A DNA stretch of 64,000 bases from JAVJQS01 sp040218815 (GCA_040218815.1 JAVJQS010000007.1:1-64000); one strand, 5' to 3'. Numbered from the stretch's first letter, positions 1-9,288 are shown. The notes: generated by a model not told the origin, from the letters alone. Numbers and translations are program-made.

Positions 1-6
1 GTTTTC

Positions 7-24
7 GTCCCGATATCTCGGGAC
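7..24. repeat. Short perfect inverted repeat
   Basis: A 7-bp perfect inverted repeat (GTCCCGA / TCGGGAC) has a 4-base loop TATC. It resembles the short GC-rich palindromes scattered between genes in Bacteroidota. There is no T-tract long enough to call a terminator. I see no gene in the rest of the first 133 bases. Confidence 0.4.
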
Positions 25-133
25 TCGGAACGAACCCGACTTTTTATTATCGGGGGTTCTCACCCCTTCATATACTCTAGATTTTCAAACATATTTTAAA
101 GAACGTCTCATCTTTTACCTACCCGACATCGTG

Positions 134-220
134 CGGAGAGGAAGGGATTCGAACCCCCGATGCGGTCTCCCACATACACGCTTTCCAAGCGTGCGCCTTA
201 AGCCACTCGGCCACCTCTCC
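134..220 (-). tRNA. tRNA-Ser (anticodon GGA)
   Basis: The reverse strand folds as a class II tRNA. It has a 7-bp acceptor stem GGAGAGG/CCTCTCC, a D arm with GGCTTAAGGC, an anticodon loop CTTGGAAAG with anticodon GGA, a long variable arm typical of tRNA-Ser, and a T arm with GGTTCGAATCC. The discriminator base is G and the CCA end is not encoded. The anticodon reads UCC and UCU serine codons. Confidence 0.97.
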
Positions 221-309
221 TTTTTCATCCTTCAGCAGATGCCCTAAACGGCTCGCCAAATTACAAAAAAATATATTTCTTAATCTGTCTTGTTTATGTT
301 ATTATAAGG

Positions 310-1338
310 TTAAGAGATTTCTCCCCTTAAATTCGTTTCCATGTATTGCTTTTTCTGCTCTAAGCTCAATTCTTGACAGGAAAGAATATACATCAATTTG
401 GTTATTGCAGCTTCAAAAGTCATGTCTCTGCCACTCAACACTCCCGCTCTTTCCAAGTGAACTCCAGTTTCATATTTTCCTTGAATTACGCTGCCCGTTG
501 TGCATTGAGTAATGTTGACAACAATCACTTCCTTTTTCCTTAATTCCAACAACTCCTCAGTTAACCACCCATTTGCTGGTGCATTTCCACTGCCAAAAGT
601 TTCTATAACCAGTCCTTTTAGGTTTTCAATATTAGCAACGGCATGAAAAGCCTCTCTTCGCATGCCTGGAAATAATTTTACTGAAGCTACCTCATCTACA
701 ATGCTTTTTCTCGCTAAAAGTGGTAAGTTATCTGGCTTTCTTATAGCAAAGCGGTTATATTTAATATGCACCCCGGCTTCTGCCAACAAAGGATAGTTCG
801 GAGATTGAAAGGCTTCAAAGTTTTCCGCACTCACTTTTGCAGTTCTATTGGCGCGATAAAGCGCATATTCAAAATAAACTGCCACTTCTGGCACTATTGG
901 TAACCCGTGCTCTTGTGCTGCTGCAATTTCAATGGCAGTAACTAAGTTTTCTTTCCCATCGGTGCGAATCTTACCAATTGGCAACTGACTACCCGTAAAA
1001 ATAATGGGCTTATTTACATTTTCCAACAAAAAGCTCAAAGCTGAAGCCGAATAAGCCATGGTATCCGAACCGTGTAGAATCACAAAGCCATCAAACTTGG
1101 AGTAGTTCGCTTCTATGATTCCAATTAAATCAGACCAAAACGCTGCACCAATATTTGAAGAATCCATTGGTTTTTCCCATGCATGTACCTCTAAGTTTAA
1201 CGCTAACTTATTCAACTCTGGCACTTCATCACGTAAATGACTAAAATCAATGGGGTTCAAAGAACCGGTCTCCAGGTCCTCCACCATACCAATGGTGCCA
1301 CCGGTATAAATCAATAATACGTTCGCTTGCTTACTCAT
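310..1338 (-). CDS. ansA: Type I (cytoplasmic) L-asparaginase
   Basis: This enzyme hydrolyses L-asparagine to aspartate and ammonia in the cytoplasm. At 342 residues it has the usual family length. The N-terminal asparaginase signature is visible as YTGGTIGM (nucleophile Thr15 region), and the second signature HGSDTM (about residues 89-94) carries the Thr93 of the catalytic dyad. There is no signal peptide, which fits the type I housekeeping form rather than the periplasmic type II enzyme. The ATG start lies 8 bases inside the end of the upstream tatD gene, so the two are probably co-transcribed and translationally coupled. Product assignment is secure. The distinction from a glutaminase-asparaginase is inferred from size and lack of a leader. 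Confidence 0.93.
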   Translation of the reverse strand: MSKQANVLLIYTGGTIGMVEDLETGSLNPIDFSHLRDEVPELNKLALNLEVHAWEKPMDSSNIGAAFWSDLIGIIEANYSKFDGFVILHGSDTMAYSASALSFLLENVNKPIIFTGSQLPIGKIRTDGKENLVTAIEIAAAQEHGLPIVPEVAVYFEYALYRANRTAKVSAENFEAFQSPNYPLLAEAGVHIKYNRFAIRKPDNLPLLARKSIVDEVASVKLFPGMRREAFHAVANIENLKGLVIETFGSGNAPANGWLTEELLELRKKEVIVVNITQCTTGSVIQGKYETGVHLERAGVLSGRDMTFEAAITKLMYILSCQELSLEQKKQYMETNLRGEIS

Positions 1339-2104
1339 TAATTTTAAAGATTTCTATAGCATTTTTACTCGTCTTATCAGCAACCTCTTTTAATGTCAAC
1401 TTATGGATGTCGGCTAACTTTTCAGCAACATGAAGCAAATAGGCACTTTCATTTCGTTTTCCTCTAAAGGGTGCAGGTGCTAAGTAGGGTGAATCTGTTT
1501 CTAGCACCAAATCATCGATGGAAATAGCCTCGACTACCTTATCTAAACCCGCATTCTTAAAAGTAAGCACTCCTCCAATGCCTAATTTAAAGTTGCCATA
1601 ACTTAGAATGTGCTTTGCTTGCTCTAAATTTCCTGTAAAACAATGAAAAACACCAAATAAATTCGCATCATTTAGCTCATCTAAAATTGCTAAAATCTCG
1701 TCGAATGCTTCACGACAATGAATAACAATGGGCAATTTTTTGGCTTTCGCCCATTGGATTTGCTTTCGAAAAGCCATTTCTTGCTCTTTAATGAAACTTT
1801 TATCCCAATAAAGGTCGATTCCAATCTCTCCAACAGCAATATAATTTGTGCTCTCTAATTCTTTTTCTACAATGGCCAACTCTTCTTCTACCTTCTCATT
1901 AACAGAGCACGGGTGTAAACCCATCATGGGATAGCAGCGATTCGGAAATTGCTCCTGCAAGTTTTTCATCCCTTCAATTGAGGTCTGATCGATATTGGGT
2001 AAAAAGAATTTTTCTACCCCAGCTGAAATGGCGGCTTCTATTCTATTTGTTCGATCAGTATCAAACTGTTCAGAATATAAATGCGTGTGAGTATCTATTA
2101 GCAT
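1331..2104 (-). CDS. TatD family metal-dependent deoxyribonuclease
   Basis: This is a TIM-barrel metal-dependent hydrolase of the TatD/YcfH family, whose members are 3'-5' exonucleases on DNA. At 257 residues it is full length. The expected metal ligands are all visible: His6 and His8 in DTHTHL, Glu93 in VGEIGID, His129 in IVIHCR, His154 in VFHCF and Asp204 in ETDSPYLAP. It overlaps ansA by 8 bases and appears to be the first gene of a two-gene unit. A TAnnTTTG promoter box ends only five bases before the ATG, so the message would have almost no leader. Its exact substrate (DNA repair or a housekeeping role) cannot be told from sequence. Confidence 0.92.
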   Translation of the reverse strand: MLIDTHTHLYSEQFDTDRTNRIEAAISAGVEKFFLPNIDQTSIEGMKNLQEQFPNRCYPMMGLHPCSVNEKVEEELAIVEKELESTNYIAVGEIGIDLYWDKSFIKEQEMAFRKQIQWAKAKKLPIVIHCREAFDEILAILDELNDANLFGVFHCFTGNLEQAKHILSYGNFKLGIGGVLTFKNAGLDKVVEAISIDDLVLETDSPYLAPAPFRGKRNESAYLLHVAEKLADIHKLTLKEVADKTSKNAIEIFKINE

Positions 2105-2312
2105 GGGCGCAAAAATAACTTTATCTCAATGGATAATTGATAAATGATAATGTATAATTGTAGATTTCAGTTTCACATTCTAAATTCTAAGTCCTCCTAA
2201 TACTTTTAACTTTAGCCACTTTTAACTCTTAACTTCCAACTCCAAGTGCTTTTAACTTTAATTACTCTTAACTTCTCATTCCAAATTCCTCACTCAAAAT
2301 TGCACATCGAAG
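2101..2312. repeat. Intergenic repeat X, copy A
   Basis: This stretch, from the tatD start codon outward, is closely similar along its whole length to 16347-16556: the same order of blocks, with scattered substitutions. It is built of low-complexity runs such as TTTTAACTTTA and CTCTTAACTTC. A third, broken copy can be recognised at 4955-4988 (first part) and 13777-13872 (last part). It contains no reading frame of note. The rest of the 314-base gap up to 2418 shows only the AT-rich leader of the next gene. Confidence 0.75.
2110..2117 (-). promoter_or_regulatory. -7 box TATTTTTG for tatD-ansA
   Basis: On the minus strand the sequence reads TATTTTTG-CGCCC-ATG, a match to the Bacteroidota -7 consensus TAnnTTTG. 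Transcription would start at or next to the start codon, giving a leaderless or near-leaderless mRNA. No clear TTTG -33 element is seen. Confidence 0.5.
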
Positions 2313-2418
2313 ATCCAATAGAATTTGTAATTACCTTAAATAAAGTAAATTTGGTAGTTATAAGTTTGCAAACATTAAAACTCAAGCATTACTAGCCAAT
2401 TAATACTAAACCTCTTTT

Positions 2419-4887
2419 ATGAAAAAACAGCAACACCTAGTTAAGCAAGTATCAAGTTTACTTCAAGTCCTTATAGTTTTCACTCTATTCATTTTTGGTA
2501 GCATTTTAAACCCTGTTAATGCACAAAACTGGAAGGAAATTACTAAAACCGTGGCTTTAGACAGATGGAATAAAGATTATTTTGGCTATTCAGTAGCCAT
2601 TTCGGGAGATTTTGCGATAGTTGGTGCTTATGCAGAAGATGAAGATACAATTGGCGGAAATACCCTTTCTAGTGCAGGATCTGCTTATATTTTTAAAAAT
2701 ATTGCAGGAACTTGGACAGAAGTACAAAAGTTGGTAGCTTCTGACAGAGGTGCTAGAGACTATTTTGGCTCTTCTGTAGCCATTTCGGGAGATGTTGCGA
2801 TAGTTGGTGCATTTACTGAAGATGAAGATACAACAGGAGGAAATACCTTTGCTGATGCAGGAGCTGCATATATTTTTAAAAACAGTGCAGGAACTTGGAC
2901 AGAAGTGCAAAAGTTGGTAGCTTCAGACAGAGGGGCTAGTGATCTTTTTGGCAATTCGGTAGCCATTTCTGGCAGTTATGCGATAGTTAGTGCATATACT
3001 GAAGATGAAGATACAACAGGAGGAAATACTCTTATTGATGCGGGATCTGCCTATATCTTTAAAGACAGTGCAGGAATATGGTTAGAAGTGCAAAAGTTGG
3101 TAGCTTCTGACAGAGGGGTTGGTGATTTGTTTGGCCAATCAGTAGCCATTTCAGGAGATTATGCCATCGTTGGAGCTGCGCAAGAAGATGATGATACGGC
3201 TGGAGTAAATACCCTTACATCGGCGGGCTCAGCCTATATTTTTAAAAACAATGCAGGTACTTGGTCGGAGGTGCAAAAGATCGTGGCTTCAGATAGAGGT
3301 GCTGGTGATGCTTTTGGTTTTTCAGTAGCCATTTCAGGAGGTGTTGCAGTAGTTGGAGCGCCATATGAAGATCATGATACATTAGGGGGAGATTCCCTTA
3401 ATCGGGCAGGATCTGCCTATATTTTTAAAAACAACGCGGGTACTTGGTCGGAGGTGCAAAAGATCTTAGCTTCAGACAGAAGGGCTGGTGATGAATTTGG
3501 CTGGTCAGTAGCCATTTCAGGAGATGTTGCAATCATAGGTGCTTACAAAGAAGATCACGATACAACAGGAGGAGGTCCCCTTTCTAGTGCAGGATCCGCC
3601 TATCTCTTTAAAAACAATGCAGGAACTTGGAAGGAAGAACAAAAGTTAGTGGCTTCAGACAGAGGGGCTAATGATTATTTTGGCTATTCAGTAGCCATTT
3701 CGGGAGATGTTGCAATCATAGGTGCTTACAAAGAAGATCATGATACAATAGGAGGAAATAGACGTTGGGAAGCAGGATCTGCCTATCTTTTTAATAAGTG
3801 CGGATCGAGCGGAATAGATATAAAAACTGCATGTGATTCTTTAACCTGGATTGATAGTGTAACTTACTTTTCAAACAACAACACTGCAAAATTTACCTTA
3901 ACCAATGCAGCTGGATGTGATTCAGTTGTTATTCTTAATTTAACGATGAACTACAGTTCTAAAAGCAGTGATACAGTCTCGGTATGTGATAACTATACCT
4001 GGAATGTAAATAACACTACCTACACAACTACCGGAATCTATAAAGATACATTGACTAATGCAACTGGATGTGATTCAATAGTTACTCTTGACTTAACGAT
4101 AAACAACACCATAAACAATGATACTGTAACGGCTTGTGAACGCTATACTTGGAATGCCAATAATACCAATTATACGACTAGTGGAACCTATATGGATACC
4201 TTAACCAATGCAGCTGGATGTGATTCAACAGTTACTCTTGATTTAACGATTAACTACAGTACCACAAGCAATGATACTGTGACGGCTTGTGATCGCTATA
4301 CTTGGAATGCCAATACTTACACCACTAGTGGAATCTATATAGATACCTTGACCACTACTGCTGGATGTGACTCAGTTCTTACTCTTGAATTAACCATTGA
4401 CAGTGTGTCTGACCTTAGTACAACTACAGCTGGATTAACTATAACTGCTAATAATGCAAATGCTACTTATCAGTGGTTAAATTGTGCCAATAATTATGCT
4501 ATTATCGCGGGTGATACCACGCAAACATTTACAGCAACTGCCAATGGGAATTATGCTGTTGAGTTAACAGAAAACTCATGTGTTGACACTTCTGCTTGTG
4601 TCGCCATCATAAGTGTAGGTCTGCTTGAAGAAAAGGTTGCTAATGAGCTATTCAATGTTTACCCCAATCCATCAAATGGAATTATGAATGTAGAAATACA
4701 CATGCCTGCAACAGGCAGGAATCTTGATTCCAAGCAACAATTCTTCATTTATAATCATTTAGCACAAGTAGTGAGAGAAGTAAGGGTAAAGGAAGGCAAA
4801 AACCAAATCAATATAAGTCAATTGCCTAAAGGCGTTTACTTTATTCGCTATGGCAATAGCTCAATGAAAATTGTTTTAATCGACTAA
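2419..4887 (+). CDS. Secreted FG-GAP repeat protein with T9SS type A sorting domain (paralogue 1)
   Basis: The 822-residue protein has an N-terminal signal peptide (Lys-rich start, hydrophobic stretch, NPVNAQN cleavage region). It then has seven tandem repeats of about 61 residues with core FGxSVAISGDxAIVGAxxED and GSAYIFKN. These match FG-GAP/integrin-type blades, and seven blades would close one beta-propeller. Next come four repeats of about 50 residues (CDxxTW ... AGCDSxxxLxLTI), a linker, and a C-terminal sorting domain (VYPNPSNG ... GVYFIRYGNSSMKIVLID) for type IX secretion and surface anchoring. The first 15 residues are nearly identical to those of the paralogue at 14093, which has two fewer of the 50-residue repeats. 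The ligand or role is unknown; adhesion or polymer binding is only a guess. Confidence 0.88.
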   Translation: MKKQQHLVKQVSSLLQVLIVFTLFIFGSILNPVNAQNWKEITKTVALDRWNKDYFGYSVAISGDFAIVGAYAEDEDTIGGNTLSSAGSAYIFKNIAGTWTEVQKLVASDRGARDYFGSSVAISGDVAIVGAFTEDEDTTGGNTFADAGAAYIFKNSAGTWTEVQKLVASDRGASDLFGNSVAISGSYAIVSAYTEDEDTTGGNTLIDAGSAYIFKDSAGIWLEVQKLVASDRGVGDLFGQSVAISGDYAIVGAAQEDDDTAGVNTLTSAGSAYIFKNNAGTWSEVQKIVASDRGAGDAFGFSVAISGGVAVVGAPYEDHDTLGGDSLNRAGSAYIFKNNAGTWSEVQKILASDRRAGDEFGWSVAISGDVAIIGAYKEDHDTTGGGPLSSAGSAYLFKNNAGTWKEEQKLVASDRGANDYFGYSVAISGDVAIIGAYKEDHDTIGGNRRWEAGSAYLFNKCGSSGIDIKTACDSLTWIDSVTYFSNNNTAKFTLTNAAGCDSVVILNLTMNYSSKSSDTVSVCDNYTWNVNNTTYTTTGIYKDTLTNATGCDSIVTLDLTINNTINNDTVTACERYTWNANNTNYTTSGTYMDTLTNAAGCDSTVTLDLTINYSTTSNDTVTACDRYTWNANTYTTSGIYIDTLTTTAGCDSVLTLELTIDSVSDLSTTTAGLTITANNANATYQWLNCANNYAIIAGDTTQTFTATANGNYAVELTENSCVDTSACVAIISVGLLEEKVANELFNVYPNPSNGIMNVEIHMPATGRNLDSKQQFFIYNHLAQVVREVRVKEGKNQINISQLPKGVYFIRYGNSSMKIVLID

Positions 4888-4954
4888 TTTTTAAGTAAAA
4901 AAAGCAGCGAACTAAAAGGGGCTTATTCGCTTAGTAAAAGAGTAAAGCGGGCAG

Positions 4955-4988
4955 CAATAGGTCTATGAATTGCATGGGCGCAAAAAAA
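4955..4988. repeat. Remnant of repeat X, left end
   Basis: The string TGAATTGCATGGGCGCAAAAA lies here, about 75 bases after the first T9SS paralogue. The equivalent string with one change lies after the second paralogue at 16341-16361, where it begins the intact repeat X. Here the similarity stops after about 15-20 bases and the lanthipeptide cluster begins. Confidence 0.55.
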
Positions 4989-5029
4989 CGTTAAAGGTTT
5001 AATTGAAGGCTTTCGCGCAGATATTTCTT

Positions 5030-6313
5030 CTAGCGATCTAAGATTCTTCGGAAATTATTGAATACTCTTTCAATTAATCTTAAATCTTTGGTTACAATTT
5101 CTGCTGTGCCGATCATTTGAGGTTGGTAGTTGATTGACTTTTGGTAAGAGGTGTTTAATCCATCAGTTAAGTTTACTTTTATAAAGTAGCCGTCTTCAGA
5201 GGGAATACTAGAGATTTCATTCACCTTTCCTAGTAATTGCCCAAACTCATGGGCAGGATAGTTAGCAAAACTCATTCGGACCTTTTGTCCTATTTCCACC
5301 TTTCCAAATGCTTGGTCAGCAACTTTCACCACTCCAATAATTTCCTCTTCGCTAGGAATTACAGCAAATAACTCTTGCTTGACCGTCACATAATCGTTAA
5401 CAGTAAGGTGTGTTAGATAAGATAGCTTACCATTTTGAGGTGCTTTAAAAATATAATTTTGTTGCCAATTGTCAGCATAAGTCAGAATATTCCTTTTAGA
5501 AGCTTCTATTCTACTTTCTATCTGTCTTATTAAATCTGCGTTAGTTTTTAGTAACTCATTTTTTTTTGAACTTAAATTACTAGCAGCTATCTTATTTTGA
5601 ACATAGCTCCTTTTAACTGATATAATTTGTTGACGTTTAGCAAAATATTCACTTTGATTAGTATAAAAGGTGTGTTTTGCAATTACCTGATTGTCATACA
5701 GCAAACTATCTGCTTCAAACTTCTCCTTTGCATTTGAAATTTCTGTTTCTAATAACGCCAATTCTTGTTTTGTAATCCAAGCTAATCTATTTTGGTAATC
5801 AACTTGTTGGTTTAATGTGTTAATTGATTCTTGAAAAAAGGCATTTGTTTTTAAATTTCTAAGTTCAATTAAATCCGTTGTTAAGTTATTTACATCTACT
5901 TGTACCCCACCCAAATTTTCTAAAGATTGCAGCTTCGAAATAAAAATTTCTTCTTTTTGCGTATTCTCTTGATTAACTAGCTGAACTAGGCTATCTAAAC
6001 TTGATTCTTCAGTAGGGTTTCGAATACTCGCAATGATTTCACCAACTTTGACTTCTGCACCATTGGTCAAGAACATATTCGATACATAGCCATTGGTTTG
6101 AGAGACCAATAAGGCTGGTGGATTCTTAGAAGTTAGAGTAACTCGTCCAGCAACAACATCAGGATACTTTACAAACCAAGAAATGAATAAGACAAGAACG
6201 ATTAAACCAAAAATCAAAGTGATACCCCATCGAATCATCCAATTGGGTACTCGGCTCAATATCTCTTGAACTTCATCGCTTCTTATTTCTTCTATTTTGG
6301 TGTTGTTCGGCAT
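5030..6313 (-). CDS. HlyD-family membrane fusion protein of the lanthipeptide exporter
   Basis: This is a periplasmic adaptor that would link the inner-membrane ABC exporter to an outer-membrane channel. The 427-residue protein has a short cytoplasmic N-terminus, one transmembrane segment (about residues 29-47), a lipoyl/barrel-sandwich half (LVSQTNGYVSNMFLTNGAEVKVG, with the second half near IFKAPQNGKLSYL), and a long coiled-coil hairpin (about 115-290) rich in Gln, Glu, Leu and Lys. The C-terminal beta-barrel part follows. It is the most distal gene of the minus-strand lanthipeptide unit, separated from the exporter gene by 665 bases that hold an antisense toxin-antitoxin pair. An adaptor is expected in a double-membrane host, because the ABC exporter alone cannot cross the outer membrane. 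No TolC gene is present in the window. Confidence 0.88.
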   Translation of the reverse strand: MPNNTKIEEIRSDEVQEILSRVPNWMIRWGITLIFGLIVLVLFISWFVKYPDVVAGRVTLTSKNPPALLVSQTNGYVSNMFLTNGAEVKVGEIIASIRNPTEESSLDSLVQLVNQENTQKEEIFISKLQSLENLGGVQVDVNNLTTDLIELRNLKTNAFFQESINTLNQQVDYQNRLAWITKQELALLETEISNAKEKFEADSLLYDNQVIAKHTFYTNQSEYFAKRQQIISVKRSYVQNKIAASNLSSKKNELLKTNADLIRQIESRIEASKRNILTYADNWQQNYIFKAPQNGKLSYLTHLTVNDYVTVKQELFAVIPSEEEIIGVVKVADQAFGKVEIGQKVRMSFANYPAHEFGQLLGKVNEISSIPSEDGYFIKVNLTDGLNTSYQKSINYQPQMIGTAEIVTKDLRLIERVFNNFRRILDR

Positions 6314-6346
6314 ATAAATTGTAAATTTGATTTAAAACCTAGAATC

Positions 6347-6547
6347 ATGGCTATCATACTCCTAGAAGATGCTTTAGATAAAAACGCCCAACTATTAATT
6401 GAATTGGCAAAAAGGTTAGGAGTTAAAGTATCTAAAATAAAAGCTGATGACAAAGAAGATTTAATCCTCGGCCAAATGATGCTTGAAGAAGAAACCAATG
6501 AATATGTTTCAAGAGAAGAAATAGATAAAATTCTTGAGGAAGATTGA
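6347..6547 (+). CDS. Putative antitoxin of a type II toxin-antitoxin pair
   Basis: This encodes 66 residues, acidic and probably helical, ending in VSREEIDKILEED, directly upstream of and overlapping a RelE/ParE-like toxin. I chose the ATG at 6347 because the longer frame back to 6266 would run into the divergent HlyD gene start and adds only low-complexity residues. The N-terminus (MAIILLEDALDK) does not show a clear ribbon-helix-helix or HTH motif. The assignment therefore rests on size, charge and gene order. It lies antisense inside the lanthipeptide gene set. Confidence 0.7.
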   Translation: MAIILLEDALDKNAQLLIELAKRLGVKVSKIKADDKEDLILGQMMLEEETNEYVSREEIDKILEED

Positions 6548-6813
6548 TTGTTAAATTTGATAAAGGCTTTGCGAAGTCGTTGAAAAGGGAAATAAATCCG
6601 CTGCTGAAGAAAGGAGTAGCAGAGTTTATTAGAAAAGCAGACAAAGCGACCGATATTCATGAATTGCCTTCTGTAAAAAAGATGAAAGGCTATACCGATT
6701 TTTACCGCTATAGAATAGGCAAGTATAGAATTGGATTTAGAAAGATTGACAATCATACTATTTCGTTAATAATTGTTGCGAAACGCTCAACTATTTATCG
6801 GCGTTTCCCATAA
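6544..6813 (+). CDS. RelE/ParE family toxin
   Basis: This is an 89-residue basic protein with the fold signature of the RelE/ParE superfamily: KFDKGFAKSLKR at the start, then YTDFYRYRIGKYRIGFRK and the final strand TISLIIVAKRSTIYRRFP. RelE members cut mRNA in the ribosome and ParE members poison gyrase. The Arg/Tyr-rich C-terminal half favours an mRNA interferase, but this is not certain. The start is a TTG in the overlap TTGA with the antitoxin stop codon, so translation is coupled. There is no mobile element next to it. Confidence 0.82.
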   Translation: MIVKFDKGFAKSLKREINPLLKKGVAEFIRKADKATDIHELPSVKKMKGYTDFYRYRIGKYRIGFRKIDNHTISLIIVAKRSTIYRRFP

Positions 6814-6978
6814 GTTTTAAAAAAATCATTTCTAACAAGGGTGTTACTTTTAATTCAAGCCATTATTATTTAGTTCATTAAAGTATAAACCCTTCTATTA
6901 TTTTTAACTTCTCTTTGATTCTGTTTGTTTAATTTATCTCATCACTTCAGTTACTTAAATTTATCTTCGAAACTTGAA

Positions 6979-9204
6979 CTACTTCCCTAATTCCAACTGG
7001 TTTTTAACTAAGTGATAATAGCTACCTTTCAACTTTACCAATTCATTATGGTTGCCTTTTTCATTAATTCTACCTTTTTCTAATACCACAATTTGATCTG
7101 CATTTTTTACTGTGCTTAATCGATGTGCAACCACAATGGCTGTTCTCCCTTCAAAAAAGGAGTTTAATTTACCCATGATTTGCTTCTCATTTTTGGCATC
7201 TAAAGAAGAGGTAGCTTCATCAAAAAAGATAAATTTCGGGTCTTTGTAAACTGCTCTTGCAATCAATAGTCGCTGCTTTTGTCCTGTACTCATTCCTACT
7301 CCTTCCATTCCTATTTTGGTATTGTAACCAAGGGGCAGCTTTTCGATGTAATCCTTAATGTTTGCTACATCAACAGCTTTTCTGATTTTTTCATGGTCAA
7401 CTATGCTTTCCCCAATGGCAATGTTGTTGGCAATAGTATCATTGAAAATATAGCCCTCTTGCATCACCACTCCACACTTTTGCCTCCAAGTTTTTTGAGA
7501 AACGTTGTTTAGATCGTAGTTGCCAATTTTAATTTCTCCTTGGTTCGGTTCGTAAAACTTCAATAACATTTTCATTAAAGTAGTTTTACCACTACCACTT
7601 GTGCCAACGATTGCTGTCATTTTGTTAGCAGGAATAATAAGGCTCAAGTCTTTTAGAACCAGTTCTGAACTTCCGATGTATCTAAAACTCACCTTTTCCA
7701 GTTTGAATTCTGAATGTTCTGGCACATGATGTATTTTCTGTTCTTCAATCGACTCTTCATCTTCTCGGTTATGAATTTCAGAGAGCCGCTCTAAGGCAAT
7801 TTTGGCATCTTGTGCAGAATAAACAAAGCCAATAATTTGCTGAATGGGGCTATTCAATTGACCGATGATATAAGATATAGCCAACATCATTCCCAAGGTA
7901 ATTTCCCCGTCAATTACCAATTTTGCGGAGAAAAAGGTCATAAAAATGTTCTTAACTTCATTTATAAAATTAGAACCTACGGTTTGGGTCTGTTCTAAAG
8001 AAAGACTTTTGATCGAGATTTTAAATAGCCGCGCTTGCACAAACTCCCAGGACCATCTTTTTTGTTTTTCTGCATTGTGTAATTTAATTTCTTGCATTCC
8101 ATTAATAAGCTCCATTACTTTACTTTGCTCATCGCTCATTTGAGAGAAACGCTTGTAATCTAAATCTTTCCTGTGTTTGAGAAAAAGTAATACCCAAATA
8201 AAATAGAGTGAGCTCCCTATTAGAAAAACTAAAAAAATTCGCCAATCGTACCACCACAGCACACCACCAAAAATTATTAGGTTAAAAGTGGAGAATAGAA
8301 CGGACAAAGATGAATTAGTAAGTAGCCGCTCAATTCGATTATGGTCATTAATGCGTTGCATAATATCACCCGTCATTTTGGTATCAAAATAGGCAATCGG
8401 AAGGTTCATGAGCTTGATGAAAAAATCAGATACCAATGAAATGTTAACTCGGGTGCTTAAATGCAGTAATATCCACCCTCTAATAATTTCTATGCTTGTT
8501 CTACCGATAAACAAGAACAATTGAGCTGCAAGAATAAGGTAGATAAAGTGGATGTCTTGATTTTGAATACCAACATCTACAACTGATTGGGTAAGGAAAG
8601 GAAATATAAGTTGCAATAAACTTCCTGCTAATAACCCTAGAATTAATTGAACTAAAAATTTCTTGTATTTAAAAAGGTATTGGTACAAAAAAGAAAAACC
8701 CGAAGAATTTTGGGATTCTTCGTCACCAGTTTCTGCTTGTTTTAGTTTAGGGGTAGGTTCTAAGAGTAAAGCAATGCCCTCTTCGTTATCTTCTTTCGCA
8801 TTAGCTCCAATCCAATGCATTAGAAATTCTTTAGCAGTATAAACCAATTTACCATGAGCAGGGTCTGCTGCATAATATTTGCCTTTTTTAATGGCATATA
8901 AAACCACAAAATGGTTTTGGTTCCAATGTATCACGCATGGGAAAGGTTTTGTTTCAATTAAAACTTTTAAAGATGTTTTAACTCCCAATGTGCGAAACCC
9001 AATACTTTCTGCAGCAGAAGAAATTGTTTTTAAAGATGAGCCTTGACGAGAAGTTTCGGAAAGCTTTCGTAATTTATCCAAAGAAATATTACGTCCATAA
9101 AATTTTGAGATCATTCTTAGGCAAGTAGGTCCGCAATCCACCTGATCAGGTTGTTCATAAACAGGAAAACCTTTATGCATTATAAAGTTTAAATTAGTTT
9201 TCAA
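6979..9204 (-). CDS. Peptidase-containing ABC exporter (C39 peptidase, LanT type)
   Basis: This bifunctional inner-membrane protein would cut the leader from the modified lanthipeptide and export the core. The 741 residues hold an N-terminal C39 cysteine peptidase domain with Cys24 in DQVDCGPTCLRM, His98 in IHWNQNHF and Asp114 in ADPAHG. A six-helix transmembrane domain follows (about 175-460), then the nucleotide-binding domain with Walker A GTSGSGKTT, signature STGQKQRL and Walker B FIFFDEATSSLD. The peptidase triad looks intact. The start could also be Met9. It follows lanM on the same strand after 84 bases. The C39 domain fits a precursor with a double-glycine-type leader, which lanA at 13179 provides in variant form. 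Confidence 0.93.
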   Translation of the reverse strand: MKTNLNFIMHKGFPVYEQPDQVDCGPTCLRMISKFYGRNISLDKLRKLSETSRQGSSLKTISSAAESIGFRTLGVKTSLKVLIETKPFPCVIHWNQNHFVVLYAIKKGKYYAADPAHGKLVYTAKEFLMHWIGANAKEDNEEGIALLLEPTPKLKQAETGDEESQNSSGFSFLYQYLFKYKKFLVQLILGLLAGSLLQLIFPFLTQSVVDVGIQNQDIHFIYLILAAQLFLFIGRTSIEIIRGWILLHLSTRVNISLVSDFFIKLMNLPIAYFDTKMTGDIMQRINDHNRIERLLTNSSLSVLFSTFNLIIFGGVLWWYDWRIFLVFLIGSSLYFIWVLLFLKHRKDLDYKRFSQMSDEQSKVMELINGMQEIKLHNAEKQKRWSWEFVQARLFKISIKSLSLEQTQTVGSNFINEVKNIFMTFFSAKLVIDGEITLGMMLAISYIIGQLNSPIQQIIGFVYSAQDAKIALERLSEIHNREDEESIEEQKIHHVPEHSEFKLEKVSFRYIGSSELVLKDLSLIIPANKMTAIVGTSGSGKTTLMKMLLKFYEPNQGEIKIGNYDLNNVSQKTWRQKCGVVMQEGYIFNDTIANNIAIGESIVDHEKIRKAVDVANIKDYIEKLPLGYNTKIGMEGVGMSTGQKQRLLIARAVYKDPKFIFFDEATSSLDAKNEKQIMGKLNSFFEGRTAIVVAHRLSTVKNADQIVVLEKGRINEKGNHNELVKLKGSYYHLVKNQLELGK

Positions 9205-9232
9205 AAAACACTTATAATTTCAACCGCTCTAT

Positions 9233-9271
9233 CCTAAAAAAACATTGAGCTTATTAAAAGGAAAATAAGCT
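9233..9271 (-). terminator. Possible weak terminator or attenuator between lanM and lanT
   Basis: An 8-bp perfect inverted repeat AGCTTATT/AATAAGCT (9248-9271, 8-base loop) is followed on the minus strand, after five bases, by a run of seven T. The stem is AT-rich, so it is more likely a partial attenuator or processing site than a full stop. Confidence 0.35.
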
Positions 9272-9288
9272 AAAGATTAGTGAGAATA

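Noticed and set aside
2590..2966. Open frames on the reverse strand of the FG-GAP gene.
   Set aside because: They are shadows of the repeated coding sequence: low complexity, rich in Cys and Ser, with no homology-like motifs.
2419..3800. Regular repeats of about 183 bp that could be taken for a CRISPR array or satellite.
   Set aside because: They lie in frame inside a long coding region and translate to the FG-GAP blades. Unit length and variation fit protein repeats, and there are no unique spacers.
6292..6756. A 154-residue reverse frame over the toxin-antitoxin genes.
   Set aside because: It overlaps both toxin-antitoxin genes fully, and its Ser/Phe-rich composition is that of an antisense shadow. 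The RelE-type motifs on the plus strand are real.
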